Source of the DNA: Caryophanales bacterium UBA4856
GTDB lineage: Bacteria; Bacillota_I; Bacilli_A; RFN20; CAG-288
Assembly (NCBI GenBank): GCA_002399765.1
Contig: DHEG01000011.1
Span: 57,558-71,244 of the forward strand
Length of the DNA: 13,687 bases
Direction: 5' to 3'
Shown: piece by piece, positions 6,970 to 13,672 of the stretch
Layout: each line of letters opens with the position of its first letter
Position numbering within the stretch: position 1 is the stretch's first letter
Position numbers and translations under genes: made by a program
Notes under the pieces: generated by a model
Databases searched by the model: none
What the model was told of the DNA's origin: nothing
Seen by the model: the letters and a program-made list of their open reading frames with translations, nothing else

Positions 6970-7004
6970 TGTTATAACCTCCGGATGTTTCAGGTTCGTC
7001 AACC
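6970..7004 (-). other. Mutually exclusive hairpins in the rpsB leader near the start site
   Basis: On the minus strand, GGTT-GACG-AACC (7004-6993) can fold alone. Alternatively, its AACCT half can pair with AGGTT (6996-6992 with 6980-6976), across ACATCCGG. The second fold involves the GGAGGTT upstream of the rpsB ribosome binding site. This could be an S2 autoregulatory switch, but the stems are short and folding was judged by eye. Confidence 0.3.
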
Positions 7005-7090
7005 CAGGGGATGCCATTGCGAAATCCTTTATACATAGGACATTGGCTCCCGAGGACTAGTCGACGAAATCCGCACCCGTGTGCTTTTCT

Positions 7091-7120
7091 CACCTAAAAA
7101 GGCCTTGGCCTTAAAAGGTG
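7091..7120 (-). other. Hairpin at the 5' end of the rpsB leader (attenuator-like)
   Basis: On the minus strand, CACCTTTTAAGGCC faces GGCCTTTTTAGGTG. Outer CACC/GGTG and inner AAGGCC/GGCCTT pair, with a short T-T internal loop between them. The inner part followed by a T run resembles a small terminator. It lies just after the predicted transcription start, so it may stabilise or attenuate the rpsB mRNA. Confidence 0.45.
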
Positions 7121-7128
7121 CGAAAGTT

Positions 7129-7158
7129 AATATACCATCAAAGGGTCTTTCCTGGCAA
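7129..7158 (-). promoter_or_regulatory. Predicted rpsB promoter
   Basis: On the minus strand, TTGCCA (complement of 7153-7158, 5 of 6 to consensus) and TATATT (complement of 7129-7134, 5 of 6) are 18 nt apart. Transcription would start near 7122, giving a leader of about 170 nt before the rpsB ATG. Confidence 0.6.
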
Positions 7159-7192
7159 CGCCGGGGCCTTTGGACGTAAACTGCTGTTAGTA

Positions 7193-7221
7193 TTGACAAA
7201 TGGCGATAAAATTATTAAAAA
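7193..7221 (+). promoter_or_regulatory. Predicted promoter of the marR-like operon
   Basis: A perfect -35 TTGACA (7193-7198) is followed after 17 nt by TAAAAA (7216-7221), a weak -10. Transcription would start near 7228. This excludes the ATG at 7199-7201 as a start and favours the one at 7254. Confidence 0.45.
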
Positions 7222-7253
7222 GTTTAATAGTTGGTGCGAAACAGGACAAAACT

Positions 7254-7817
7254 ATGGAAAACGAAAAAGCAAATGACGCGAAGGAGTCGTACAAGGAACG
7301 CGACATATTGGGTACCATTTCCGGGGGCAAGACGGGGATTCCCCAAGACGGCTCATCGGTAAGCAAGTTCTTGACCTACCTTCTCTATATATACGATTCG
7401 GGAGCGCTCGATCCCTTTATCCAGTATGTGGGTCCTGGACCGAGGATCCTTCTGTTCATCCATTATCGCAAGAGATGCCATCCTTCCCAGATTTCCGCCG
7501 GTTTGCGCCTTTCCCGCCCCCATGTCGCCTCTTCTTTGAAGACCTTGGAGAACGAGGGTTTCCTCACGAGGGAGACCGATCCCTCCAACAGGCGTCAGGT
7601 CTTCGTGACCCTCACCCCCAAAGGCGAGGAGGTCTATTCCCACATCAATGACAACATGGTGCAGCTTTTTGCCAAGTGGTTCAAGATCCTGGGCCCTGAG
7701 ACCGAACATCTGATGAGGGCCTTGGATATCACCTCTACGGCCATCAAGGGAGTTTTCGCCAGTGGCGAATCGCTGTTCCCCGAAGGCGTCATAAAGGATC
7801 TGAAGGACGGCGATTGA
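7254..7817 (+). CDS. MarR-family transcriptional regulator
   Basis: A dimeric winged-helix regulator by family. The start at 7254 has AGGA 7 nt upstream, and the -35 box overlaps the earlier in-frame ATG; the longer start would add 18 residues. The product is 187 residues. After a polar N-terminus comes a helix (37-48) and then the winged-helix domain (about 62-125). It includes HPSQISAGLRLSRPHVASSLKTLENEGFLTRE as recognition helices and the wing DPSNRRQVFVTLTPKGEEV with the family's D-x-S-x-R-R (109-114). The C-terminal helices dimerise in relatives. It heads an operon with an exonuclease and recU, 3 nt before the next ATG. Divergence from rpsB suggests autoregulation, possibly with an effect on rpsB. 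The ligand is unknown. Confidence 0.88.
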   Translation: MENEKANDAKESYKERDILGTISGGKTGIPQDGSSVSKFLTYLLYIYDSGALDPFIQYVGPGPRILLFIHYRKRCHPSQISAGLRLSRPHVASSLKTLENEGFLTRETDPSNRRQVFVTLTPKGEEVYSHINDNMVQLFAKWFKILGPETEHLMRALDITSTAIKGVFASGESLFPEGVIKDLKDGD

Positions 7818-7820
7818 GTA

Positions 7821-8555
7821 ATGAGGCTTCTGGAAGCGGAAATCGGTCACCCCAAGGAGTTAGTCTTTCTCGATCTTGAAGGCACGCAGCTTTCCCATGA
7901 GACCATCGCCATCGGGGCTTGTTCATACTATTGCGACGGGCATCTTTTGCCACTGAAGGGCAAGAGGGTGAAGGTTTACAAGGAGTTCGTGAAGTCGGAA
8001 GGCAAGGTCGGCGGCGTCGTATCGGTCCTGACCGGGATTACCGACGATCTGCTCAAGAAGAAGGGCATCCCCTTCTCCAAGGCCATCTCGGAATTGGTCG
8101 AGTTCAGCAAGTGCCCGGGTGGGGAGAGGGTCTACATAACCTTCGGCAACCAGGACTTGAACATGCTGAGGACCTCCACCATAAAGGACGAGAGCGGCAA
8201 GGCCCGCCAGTTCTACAACCACATCAAGAAGAATTGGTTCGACCTCCAGGAATTCGTCTCCCGCTATGTCCACGATGAGCGTCACATGACCTATTCCCAG
8301 CCCAAGCTCCTGGAGATATTCCAGGCCGAGGACCTTAAGCATGCCCACGACCCCCTTTACGATGCCGAGAATCTCAAGAACCTTTTCGTCCAGGTCATAA
8401 AAAGACCGGACATCATGGTCACCCAATTCGAGAAGGGCATGTTCACCGGAAGGGAAGTGGGCAAGGTCCTTAGACCGGTCCTTACCGACCTGGCGGGTGG
8501 CAAGGATGTCACGGCCAACTCCTTCCGGAAGTATTTGGAGGACTATTTCGGATGA
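7821..8555 (+). CDS. DEDDh-family 3'-5' exonuclease (DnaQ/ERI-1-like RNase H fold)
   Basis: A predicted 3'-5' exonuclease of the DnaQ superfamily; whether it acts on DNA or RNA cannot be told. All five catalytic positions are visible in the 244-residue product: Asp18 and Glu20 in VFLDLEGT, Asp112 in FGNQDLNML, and His176 and Asp181 in HDPLYDAENL. VLTGITDDLL (69-78) matches the conserved ExoII-side segment. The layout is closest to the stand-alone KapD/ERI-1 type rather than the PolC proofreading domain. About 55 residues follow the nuclease core and include a Phe/Arg-rich end (SFRKYLEDYF). It is 3 nt from the marR-like stop and overlaps recU as ATGA, so co-expression with the Holliday-junction resolvase is likely and suggests a repair or RNA-processing role. 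Confidence 0.85.
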   Translation: MRLLEAEIGHPKELVFLDLEGTQLSHETIAIGACSYYCDGHLLPLKGKRVKVYKEFVKSEGKVGGVVSVLTGITDDLLKKKGIPFSKAISELVEFSKCPGGERVYITFGNQDLNMLRTSTIKDESGKARQFYNHIKKNWFDLQEFVSRYVHDERHMTYSQPKLLEIFQAEDLKHAHDPLYDAENLKNLFVQVIKRPDIMVTQFEKGMFTGREVGKVLRPVLTDLAGGKDVTANSFRKYLEDYFG

Positions 8556-9190
8556 AGATAAGGTATCCCAATGGCCAAACCTACGATGACTCAGTCGCCG
8601 ACCTGAAGAAGGAAACCGGCCAGAAGGTTAGGAGGCATGGGGTTTCGGGCCGGGCCAACATGGGCATGAACCTCGAGGGCGATGTCATAAAGTCCTGCGA
8701 TTATTTTAGGCAGCAGGGCTGGGCTTCCATATACAAGAGGCCGACGCCCATACATGTCTACAGGGTCGATCCCAAGAATCCCAACAAGATCACCGAAGCC
8801 CATTTCGAGCAGAAATCGACGACCGATTTCGTCGGCGTCTACCGTTCCAAGTACATCGATTTCGAATGCAAGGAAAGCGCCATCGACACGTTGGAGTTCC
8901 AGCGCATAAGGCCCCAGCAGATAACCCATCTCGACTTGGTCTTGAAACTGGGCGGGATAGGGTTCTTCGTGGTTTCCTTCACCCAGCGCAATGAGGTCTA
9001 CATGCTCGATGCCCATTATGTCGTGGACAGGGTCTTGAAGGAGCATTCCCATGCGGGGTACAAACGTTCGTTCTTCCAGGAAAAGGGCCTGTTGATCCCG
9101 CAGGGCTACCTTCCCCGCTTAAAGCTTCTTGACTGCATCGACAAGTTGTATTTCAAGACCCCCTTCGATCCCAAAGATCCCCGGCGCTGA
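8552..9190 (+). CDS. recU: Holliday junction resolvase RecU
   Basis: RecU cuts four-way junctions in recombination and chromosome segregation and is the Bacillota/Mollicutes counterpart of RuvC. The 212-residue product opens IRYPNGQTYDD, as in Bacillus RecU, which fixes the start. A flexible basic segment (about 10-37) follows, then MGMNLEGDV with Glu42. KRPTPIHVYRVD leads to the nuclease core STTDFVGVYRSKYIDFECKES, with Asp92, Glu105 and Lys107 forming the D...E-x-K site. It continues with HLDLVLKLGGIGFFVVSF and LIPQGYLPRLKLLDCIDKLYF at the end. The start overlaps the exonuclease stop by 4 nt. The stop abuts, without a gap, the stop of the convergent aldo/keto reductase. In Bacillus recU is usually paired with ponA; no ponA is present here. 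Confidence 0.95.
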   Translation: MKIRYPNGQTYDDSVADLKKETGQKVRRHGVSGRANMGMNLEGDVIKSCDYFRQQGWASIYKRPTPIHVYRVDPKNPNKITEAHFEQKSTTDFVGVYRSKYIDFECKESAIDTLEFQRIRPQQITHLDLVLKLGGIGFFVVSFTQRNEVYMLDAHYVVDRVLKEHSHAGYKRSFFQEKGLLIPQGYLPRLKLLDCIDKLYFKTPFDPKDPRR

Positions 9191-10045
9191 TCATTGCATG
9201 TCCAGCGGCTCCTTGCTTGAGGGAGCCGGGAATTCCCGATCGATCCTTGTCCAGTCAGAAGGCGCGATGTCGATTGCGAAAGCCTTGGCATTCTCCAAGG
9301 TATGCTTTGGGTTGGAAGATTTCGGTATGGCAATGACGTCGGGATTTCTAAGGACGAAGGCCAAGAGCAACTGAGCTGGTGTCAGGCCATATTTCCCGGC
9401 GACCTGCTTCACGACGGGGTCGGACATCAACCCTTCTCTAAGGCTTCCCCCGATTGCCAGGGGGCAATAGGCCATGAAGGCGACGTGGTGTTTCTCTTGC
9501 CACGGCAATAGTGAGTATTCGACCCCCCTGGAGCCAAGGTGGTATAGGCATTGGTTGACGGCGCACCTATCCCCGTCCTTCACCTGCCAGAGACGTCCCA
9601 TGTCAGGGGTATCGAAGTTTGACACTCCCCAGTTTTTGATCAGGCCCTTGGCCTTGGCCTTTTCCATGAGGGAGACGGTCTCCGCCAAGGGGACGGGTCC
9701 GATCCAATGGAGGAGGTAGAGGTCTAAATAAGAAGTGTCGAGAAGGGATAGGGATCTTTCGAGGCTTTGCCAGAAGTGGTCCTTGCCGGCGTTGGTGGGG
9801 ATGACCTTGTCGACCAAAAAAAGCCCATGGCGGTCACGGCCCTTTATGGCTTGGCCGACCAACCTTTCCGAATTGCCATAGCCGTATAGCTCCGCGGTGT
9901 CTATCAACGTTATGCCGCTATCGAGACCGGCTTTGAGCGATTCCAGTTCCTGGTCGTGGAGCGCCTTGCTATCGCCCATCTTCCAGGTCCCTAGCCCCAG
10001 CCTTGGCATCCTCGTCCCGTCCTTGAGTGTCAAATACCTTTCCAT
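9191..10045 (-). CDS. Aldo/keto reductase
   Basis: An NAD(P)H-dependent carbonyl reductase of the AKR barrel family; the substrate is unknown. ATG at 10045 is chosen because AAAGGAGC precedes it and the protein then begins MERYLTLKDGTRMPRLGLGTWKMG, the family's standard start. The frame stays open 66 nt further upstream. The 284-residue product has the catalytic tetrad: Asp49 and Tyr54 in LIDTAELYG, Lys80 in LVDKVIP, and His113 in LYLLHWIG. The later WGVSNFD and AIPKSSNPKHTLENAKAF (cofactor phosphate binding) are also standard. The start overlaps the DUF3137-like stop by one base (TGATG), so translation is coupled. It is the last gene of the dnaD-nth operon and converges directly on recU. Confidence 0.93.
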   Translation of the reverse strand: MERYLTLKDGTRMPRLGLGTWKMGDSKALHDQELESLKAGLDSGITLIDTAELYGYGNSERLVGQAIKGRDRHGLFLVDKVIPTNAGKDHFWQSLERSLSLLDTSYLDLYLLHWIGPVPLAETVSLMEKAKAKGLIKNWGVSNFDTPDMGRLWQVKDGDRCAVNQCLYHLGSRGVEYSLLPWQEKHHVAFMAYCPLAIGGSLREGLMSDPVVKQVAGKYGLTPAQLLLAFVLRNPDVIAIPKSSNPKHTLENAKAFAIDIAPSDWTRIDREFPAPSSKEPLDMQ

Positions 10046-11154
10046 CAACGGCTCCTTTCCAAATCGCTTGCGAAGATCTCGCAGAAATCCAGGATGAACA
10101 GCGTCTGACACAGGATGTTCTCGATCGGGTCCCTGTTTTTGGCATAGAGATCCAAAGAATTCTTGTCCCTGTAGACAAACAGGTACCTGTCATGGAAGCA
10201 GGCGGTGAGCTGGCCTTTCTGGGCCAGGGCGTTGAGGCGGTCTATTATCACGGGGTTTACGGCCTGCAAGGCCTGAAGGGGACTGTCGGCAAAGACCTTG
10301 AATTCTTTGTTGAAGGCCAGGCTTTCCGTCTCGACGCGGCTCAGCCCTTCGACCTTGGCTTCCTTGTCGTTGGTTATCAACACGATGCCGGAATTAGGCG
10401 TCTTCAAAGGCAAGAGTAGGATCGAGCCATGGAAGAGGGGTGCGGGTTGGCCCAGGGCCATCACCGTCTCGTTGGTGGCTACGAAGGGTATGCCCCTTTG
10501 GATTCCCTGGATGCAGTCGGAACCGGCATAGACCATTTGGTCTTTGGACTTGAAGGGATAGCCCAAGTCCATCACTTCCTTCTTGATGTATCGGGCCCGC
10601 GAATAGGAGAAGTCCTTGTCCTGGCCGAATTCGGCATTCAGGATTGCGCCTATAAGCTCTGGCGAAGGGGAATCGAAAAGGCCACCCAGCTTCCTTAGGG
10701 CCATCACGAAGACATAGAGGAAGAGAAACTCGGGTATCAAGCCCAAGCCGAATATTATCGAAGTCATGGCTCCGGCCTTGGCATCGACGCCGGACATGCT
10801 AAGGCCGGACAGGAGAATCACCACGAAGATGACGATGAAGAACACCAATGGCACTATCATCCCCGTGAAGCCCATCTTGATTTGTCGCTTGTGCTTCATA
10901 AGTTGGTTCTTTACGTCTTTGTCGGCCTTTACGGTCAAAAGCAGGCTGTTCAGTTTTGGATCGGTCTTCAGCCTTTCCTTGAACAGCTTCCAGTCGTTGC
11001 TTTCGTTGCGCTTGGTTTGGCCCTTCCGCCTCTTGGTCTTCACCACTGCCTTGACCAAGAAGATCAGGCAGACGATGAAAAGGAGCAGGGGCAATACCGC
11101 GCTCAATGACCAGGCGAGGTGGAATTCACTCGAGTATTGATAGTCGCCGCTCAT
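10045..11154 (-). CDS. DUF3137-like membrane protein
   Basis: ATG at 11154 is chosen because it overlaps the nth stop as ATGA; a longer in-frame start at 11217 would lie inside nth. The 369-residue product has three predicted membrane segments: about 16-36 (followed by KTKRRKG, positive inside), 96-117 and 128-152. A large soluble C-terminal region follows. In it, VETESLAFNKEFKVFADSP followed by ALQAVNPVIIDRLNAL resembles the E-x-x-x-FN--F-V-------A----P---------- pattern of the DUF3137 family, which is often membrane-tethered. The function of that family is unknown to me. It lies between nth and the aldo/keto reductase with overlaps on both sides, so it is co-translated, but nothing ties it to DNA repair. 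Confidence 0.75.
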   Translation of the reverse strand: MSGDYQYSSEFHLAWSLSAVLPLLLFIVCLIFLVKAVVKTKRRKGQTKRNESNDWKLFKERLKTDPKLNSLLLTVKADKDVKNQLMKHKRQIKMGFTGMIVPLVFFIVIFVVILLSGLSMSGVDAKAGAMTSIIFGLGLIPEFLFLYVFVMALRKLGGLFDSPSPELIGAILNAEFGQDKDFSYSRARYIKKEVMDLGYPFKSKDQMVYAGSDCIQGIQRGIPFVATNETVMALGQPAPLFHGSILLLPLKTPNSGIVLITNDKEAKVEGLSRVETESLAFNKEFKVFADSPLQALQAVNPVIIDRLNALAQKGQLTACFHDRYLFVYRDKNSLDLYAKNRDPIENILCQTLFILDFCEIFASDLERSR

Positions 11155-11789
11155 CCTTTTATGCTCCTTCCTTCGATCACGTCCCAGCAATGTTTCGGCG
11201 TCGTCGAGGGATGACATACCTTCCGCCCGAACATTATGAGCTGACGATGGGTATTCATGAGGTCACCCAGGCCCCCGAAGCATTTCTCCAAGGTCCTCTC
11301 GATCCTTTCGGGGGAAGTGCCCTTGGCTACGAAGCCGAGCTTTTGGGCTACCACGGCGACATGGGTATCGACCGGGATATAGGGAAAGTCATAGCGTTCG
11401 CCAAGATATACCCCGGCGGTCTTGTAGCCGACGCCCGGCAGGGCCATCAAGGCCTTGCGGTCCTTGGGCAGTTGGCCCTTGAAGTCAGTGAGGACCATCT
11501 GGGCCGCCTTGACCAAATGCCTGGCCTTGGTCGGGGCCAGGCCGACTGGCCTTATTATGGCTTCCACTTCCCTTTCGTCGGCCTTGGCCAGGTCTTTTAG
11601 GGTCTGGTATCTGGCAAAGAGGATGGGCGTGACCTTGTTTACGGCGCCATCGGTGGTCTGGGCCGAAAGCATGATGCAGAATAGAAGCTGATATGGCTTG
11701 CTCCTGTCGTAATGGAGATAGGTCGCTATGAGGCCGTATTCCCGGTCCAGGAAGGCCTTGACCTTTATGGCTTTGTCTCTCTTGGTCAT
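11151..11789 (-). CDS. nth: Endonuclease III-like DNA glycosylase lacking the iron-sulfur cluster motif
   Basis: Endonuclease III removes oxidised pyrimidines and nicks the resulting abasic site in base-excision repair. The 212-residue product matches the family in length and core: QLLFCIMLSAQTTD (34-47), the helix-hairpin-helix LPGVGYKTAG (117-126) with catalytic Lys123, and IPVDTHVAVVAQKLG with catalytic Asp141. The C-terminus normally carries C-x6-C-x2-C-x5-C for a 4Fe-4S cluster. Here only Cys192 and Cys201 remain, eight residues apart, in VCHPSTTPKHCWDV, so a cluster is unlikely. Catalysis may persist, as cluster-free relatives are known in this superfamily. It starts 3 nt after dnaD, the classic Bacillota pairing, and overlaps the next gene by 4 nt. 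Confidence 0.93.
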   Translation of the reverse strand: MTKRDKAIKVKAFLDREYGLIATYLHYDRSKPYQLLFCIMLSAQTTDGAVNKVTPILFARYQTLKDLAKADEREVEAIIRPVGLAPTKARHLVKAAQMVLTDFKGQLPKDRKALMALPGVGYKTAGVYLGERYDFPYIPVDTHVAVVAQKLGFVAKGTSPERIERTLEKCFGGLGDLMNTHRQLIMFGRKVCHPSTTPKHCWDVIEGRSIKG

Positions 11790-11792
11790 CTT

Positions 11793-12437
11793 TCACTTGT
11801 CGTCATGGAGCCAATCGTGAGACAGGATGGCGGCCAGCTTGCGGTCGTTGCGATTGGTATCGTCTCTCACCGTATAGCCTTCCTTGGAGATGTCGCTGGC
11901 CTTCTCGAGACGGAGGATCTCCTTTTCCAGGCGGGGGAAGGTGACGCGCTGCTTGGAAGCCTGGATGTTGATTACGGCGGTCTGGAGCATGCCCATGGTG
12001 GCCCCCTCGCCAAGCCAGCTGGAGATCTTATCCAATTCCAGGGGGGTTATGGTCCTTCCCAAGGTCTTCTCGAAGAAGGCATAGGCCTCGTCCACCTTCT
12101 TGTCCGTCTTCTTGTCCGAGGCCAAGACCAGGTCTTTCTTCACGTCGCCGAACAGCTTGTTGAAAAGCGGGTCGAAGGACATCCTTACGACGGTGCCGCT
12201 AGTCTCGTAGACGATAAGCTTGCGGTCCAAGAGCTTGTATAGCGATTGGTCTATCTCGTCTTTGCCAATGGTCATGTATTCCGAAAGGGTATCAGAAGTG
12301 ATGGGAGCATTCACGTCCTCTTTCTGCACCTCGTTGGCCATGAGGATCACCATCACGTCGTCTTCGCCTAGGCCGTAGTCCTTGTAGCGCTTCAACAACA
12401 GGGAGCGCCAATCGAGGTCCTTGAATCCGAATTCCAT
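11793..12437 (-). CDS. dnaD: DnaD-family replication initiation protein
   Basis: DnaD is a primosomal/initiation protein of low-GC Gram-positives that acts with DnaA, DnaB and DnaI to load the replicative helicase. The 214-residue product has an N-terminal winged-helix region (about 10-85, with LSEYMTIGKDEIDQSLYKLLDRKLIVYE). A charged linker (100-116, KKDLVLASDKKTDKK) follows, then a C-terminal DnaD/DnaB_2 domain (118-185) beginning FFEKTLGRTITPLELDKISSWLGEG. The family's Y-x-x-x-I-x-x-x-W end motif is only partly kept (FPRLEKEILRLEK, no Trp). An AAGGAT site lies 8 nt before the ATG. It is 3 nt from nth, the usual partner, and 71 nt after the TIR-like gene. Confidence 0.92.
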   Translation of the reverse strand: MEFGFKDLDWRSLLLKRYKDYGLGEDDVMVILMANEVQKEDVNAPITSDTLSEYMTIGKDEIDQSLYKLLDRKLIVYETSGTVVRMSFDPLFNKLFGDVKKDLVLASDKKTDKKVDEAYAFFEKTLGRTITPLELDKISSWLGEGATMGMLQTAVINIQASKQRVTFPRLEKEILRLEKASDISKEGYTVRDDTNRNDRKLAAILSHDWLHDDK

Positions 12438-12508
12438 GGTCTCACATCCTTCCTTCTATCATCATTGATTCTAAGCCATATGGGTTCACGGTATAAGCCC
12501 CTATGGAC
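12438..12508 (-). promoter_or_regulatory. Intergenic region before dnaD with a possible promoter
   Basis: On the minus strand this gap holds TAGAAT within CCCATATGGCTTAGAATC (complement of 12467-12484), a close copy of the sequence before the Dxr-like gene, and the dnaD ribosome binding site. No clear -35 and no terminator for the TIR-like gene are visible, so read-through is possible. Confidence 0.35.
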
Positions 12509-13672
12509 CTATTTCGCCAAGAGGGTGGCGTTGATGTCGAACAGGCCCTTCTTGCCCATGTACTCGGTGTGGATTTCCTTGATGGCTCGCTGGAACAGGG
12601 ACTGGGTCAGGGCATCGTCGTTGTGACGGGGATCGCTATCCTCGAAGCTCAGGCGGAAGTCCTTGTTTATCAAGACCTTTCCCTCTTTCTTGAACCTGGC
12701 CATCTTCTCGTCTACCAAGCCCTTCGAACCGGAGACGAAGTCCTTGAAGTCTTCCTCTTCCTTCGCAGTCCCGAACACCACCATCTCATCCAGGAAGGAC
12801 TGGTAGACGTCATAGGCCTTTTTGCCGCTGTTTTGCTCATGGATGGCACTGGAGAGCTTGTTGACCAAGTAGGCGAACTCCAGGGAATCCTCGCAGTAGA
12901 AGAACAGGGGCCGATAGCCAAAGAAGTCCGGCTCTATATGGGGCTTTGGAACCTGATAGCGGCCATCGAGAAGGTCCACGACCAGGGATTCCAAGGTCAT
13001 GTACTTGTCGATGAAGTCGACTGCCAGGCCCTTCTTTTGGGAGTCTTCGTAATGGGCCATGTAGAAGGAGGGGCTGACCTGGTATTCGCGTTCCTTCACC
13101 TGGAAGAAGGGGTCGATGGCATAATACATGCCATCGGGTTTCTCGACCCAGTTGCCCCACTCGTATTCGAGGATGTGGCGGAACTTGTCCCGGGCATCGT
13201 CGGAGACCGGATAGAGCATGTGCTTGGTGGCCAAGTCCAGGATTGCCGTATACATCTTCTGGGCCAGGTCATCGGCGGAATCCTTGTTGAATTGGAGTAT
13301 CTGCAGTCCCCTTATGTCGGAGGGTATCTTGTAGTCGCCTTCATAGCAGAGGAAGACGCGGTCGTATCCCAACGACTTTATGGCATAGCCTACCTCGAAC
13401 ATAACGTTGGGATTGGTCACGTAGTTTTCGGGCTTGAGGACCGTTCCGAGGTTCGATACATCGCCCACCAACATGAACGACTGGTCTATCAATTGGGTGA
13501 TCACGTTCAGAAGCAGCTTGGAGCCGGTCTGGTTGTTGGAAGCCTCCCGGTAATCGACGAAAAGGCCGTTCTTGGCCAAAAGGTGGATGGCCTTCTTCAG
13601 GCCTTTCCGTATGATGTCCGACTTCTCCGGTTGCCAAGTCTGGCTGGAGAAGAATATCAATGGTTTCTCCAT
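12509..13672 (-). CDS. TIR-like nucleotide-binding-fold protein with a novel C-terminal domain
   Basis: ATG at 13672 is preferred because GGGGAGG lies just upstream; the in-frame ATG at the window edge would place that site inside the gene. The 387-residue product has an N-terminal alpha/beta domain (about 1-150). Its pattern is that of TIR-like/deoxyribosyltransferase-like families: IFFSSQTWQPEKSDIIRKGL, VDYREASNN, a D-V-S-N-L turn (71-75), then TNPNVMFEVGYAIKSLG (86-102) with Glu93 at the usual catalytic position, VFLCYEG and DIRGLQILQF (119-128). Many such domains cleave NAD or bind nucleotides in phage defence or stress response; that function is inferred here. Residues 150-387 match nothing I recognise. 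They are rich in aromatic and acidic residues and have no membrane segments or coiled coil. The gene is upstream of dnaD with a 71-nt gap; what precedes it is outside the window. Confidence 0.7.
   Translation of the reverse strand: MEKPLIFFSSQTWQPEKSDIIRKGLKKAIHLLAKNGLFVDYREASNNQTGSKLLLNVITQLIDQSFMLVGDVSNLGTVLKPENYVTNPNVMFEVGYAIKSLGYDRVFLCYEGDYKIPSDIRGLQILQFNKDSADDLAQKMYTAILDLATKHMLYPVSDDARDKFRHILEYEWGNWVEKPDGMYYAIDPFFQVKEREYQVSPSFYMAHYEDSQKKGLAVDFIDKYMTLESLVVDLLDGRYQVPKPHIEPDFFGYRPLFFYCEDSLEFAYLVNKLSSAIHEQNSGKKAYDVYQSFLDEMVVFGTAKEEEDFKDFVSGSKGLVDEKMARFKKEGKVLINKDFRLSFEDSDPRHNDDALTQSLFQRAIKEIHTEYMGKKGLFDINATLLAK

Larger units (their letters stand above)
6953..7253. other. Divergent regulatory region between rpsB and the marR-like operon
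   Basis: About 300 nt without a convincing gene. It contains the rpsB promoter and leader on the minus strand and the marR-like promoter on the plus strand, with the two -35 boxes about 35 nt apart. An imperfect inverted repeat, CCTGGC-AAC-GCCGGG (7151-7165), overlaps the rpsB -35. A tiny open frame M-S-Y-V-stop (7043 to 7029, minus) lies in the rpsB leader; its ribosome binding site is too close to be convincing. Confidence 0.6.

Noticed and set aside
7029..7043. Four-codon upstream open frame in the rpsB leader
   Set aside because: Its GGGAG lies only 3 nt from the ATG, too close for normal initiation. It is not listed as a gene.
6953..7093. Longer rpsB start at 7093, or at the in-frame ATG at 7036
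   Set aside because: No good ribosome binding site for either, whereas ATG at 6952 has AAAGAGG. The longer form would put the structured leader inside the coding region. Kept only as an alternative.
7200..7253. Longer start for the MarR-like protein
   Set aside because: The TTGACA box overlaps it, so transcription probably begins downstream, and ATG at 7254 has its own AGGA site.
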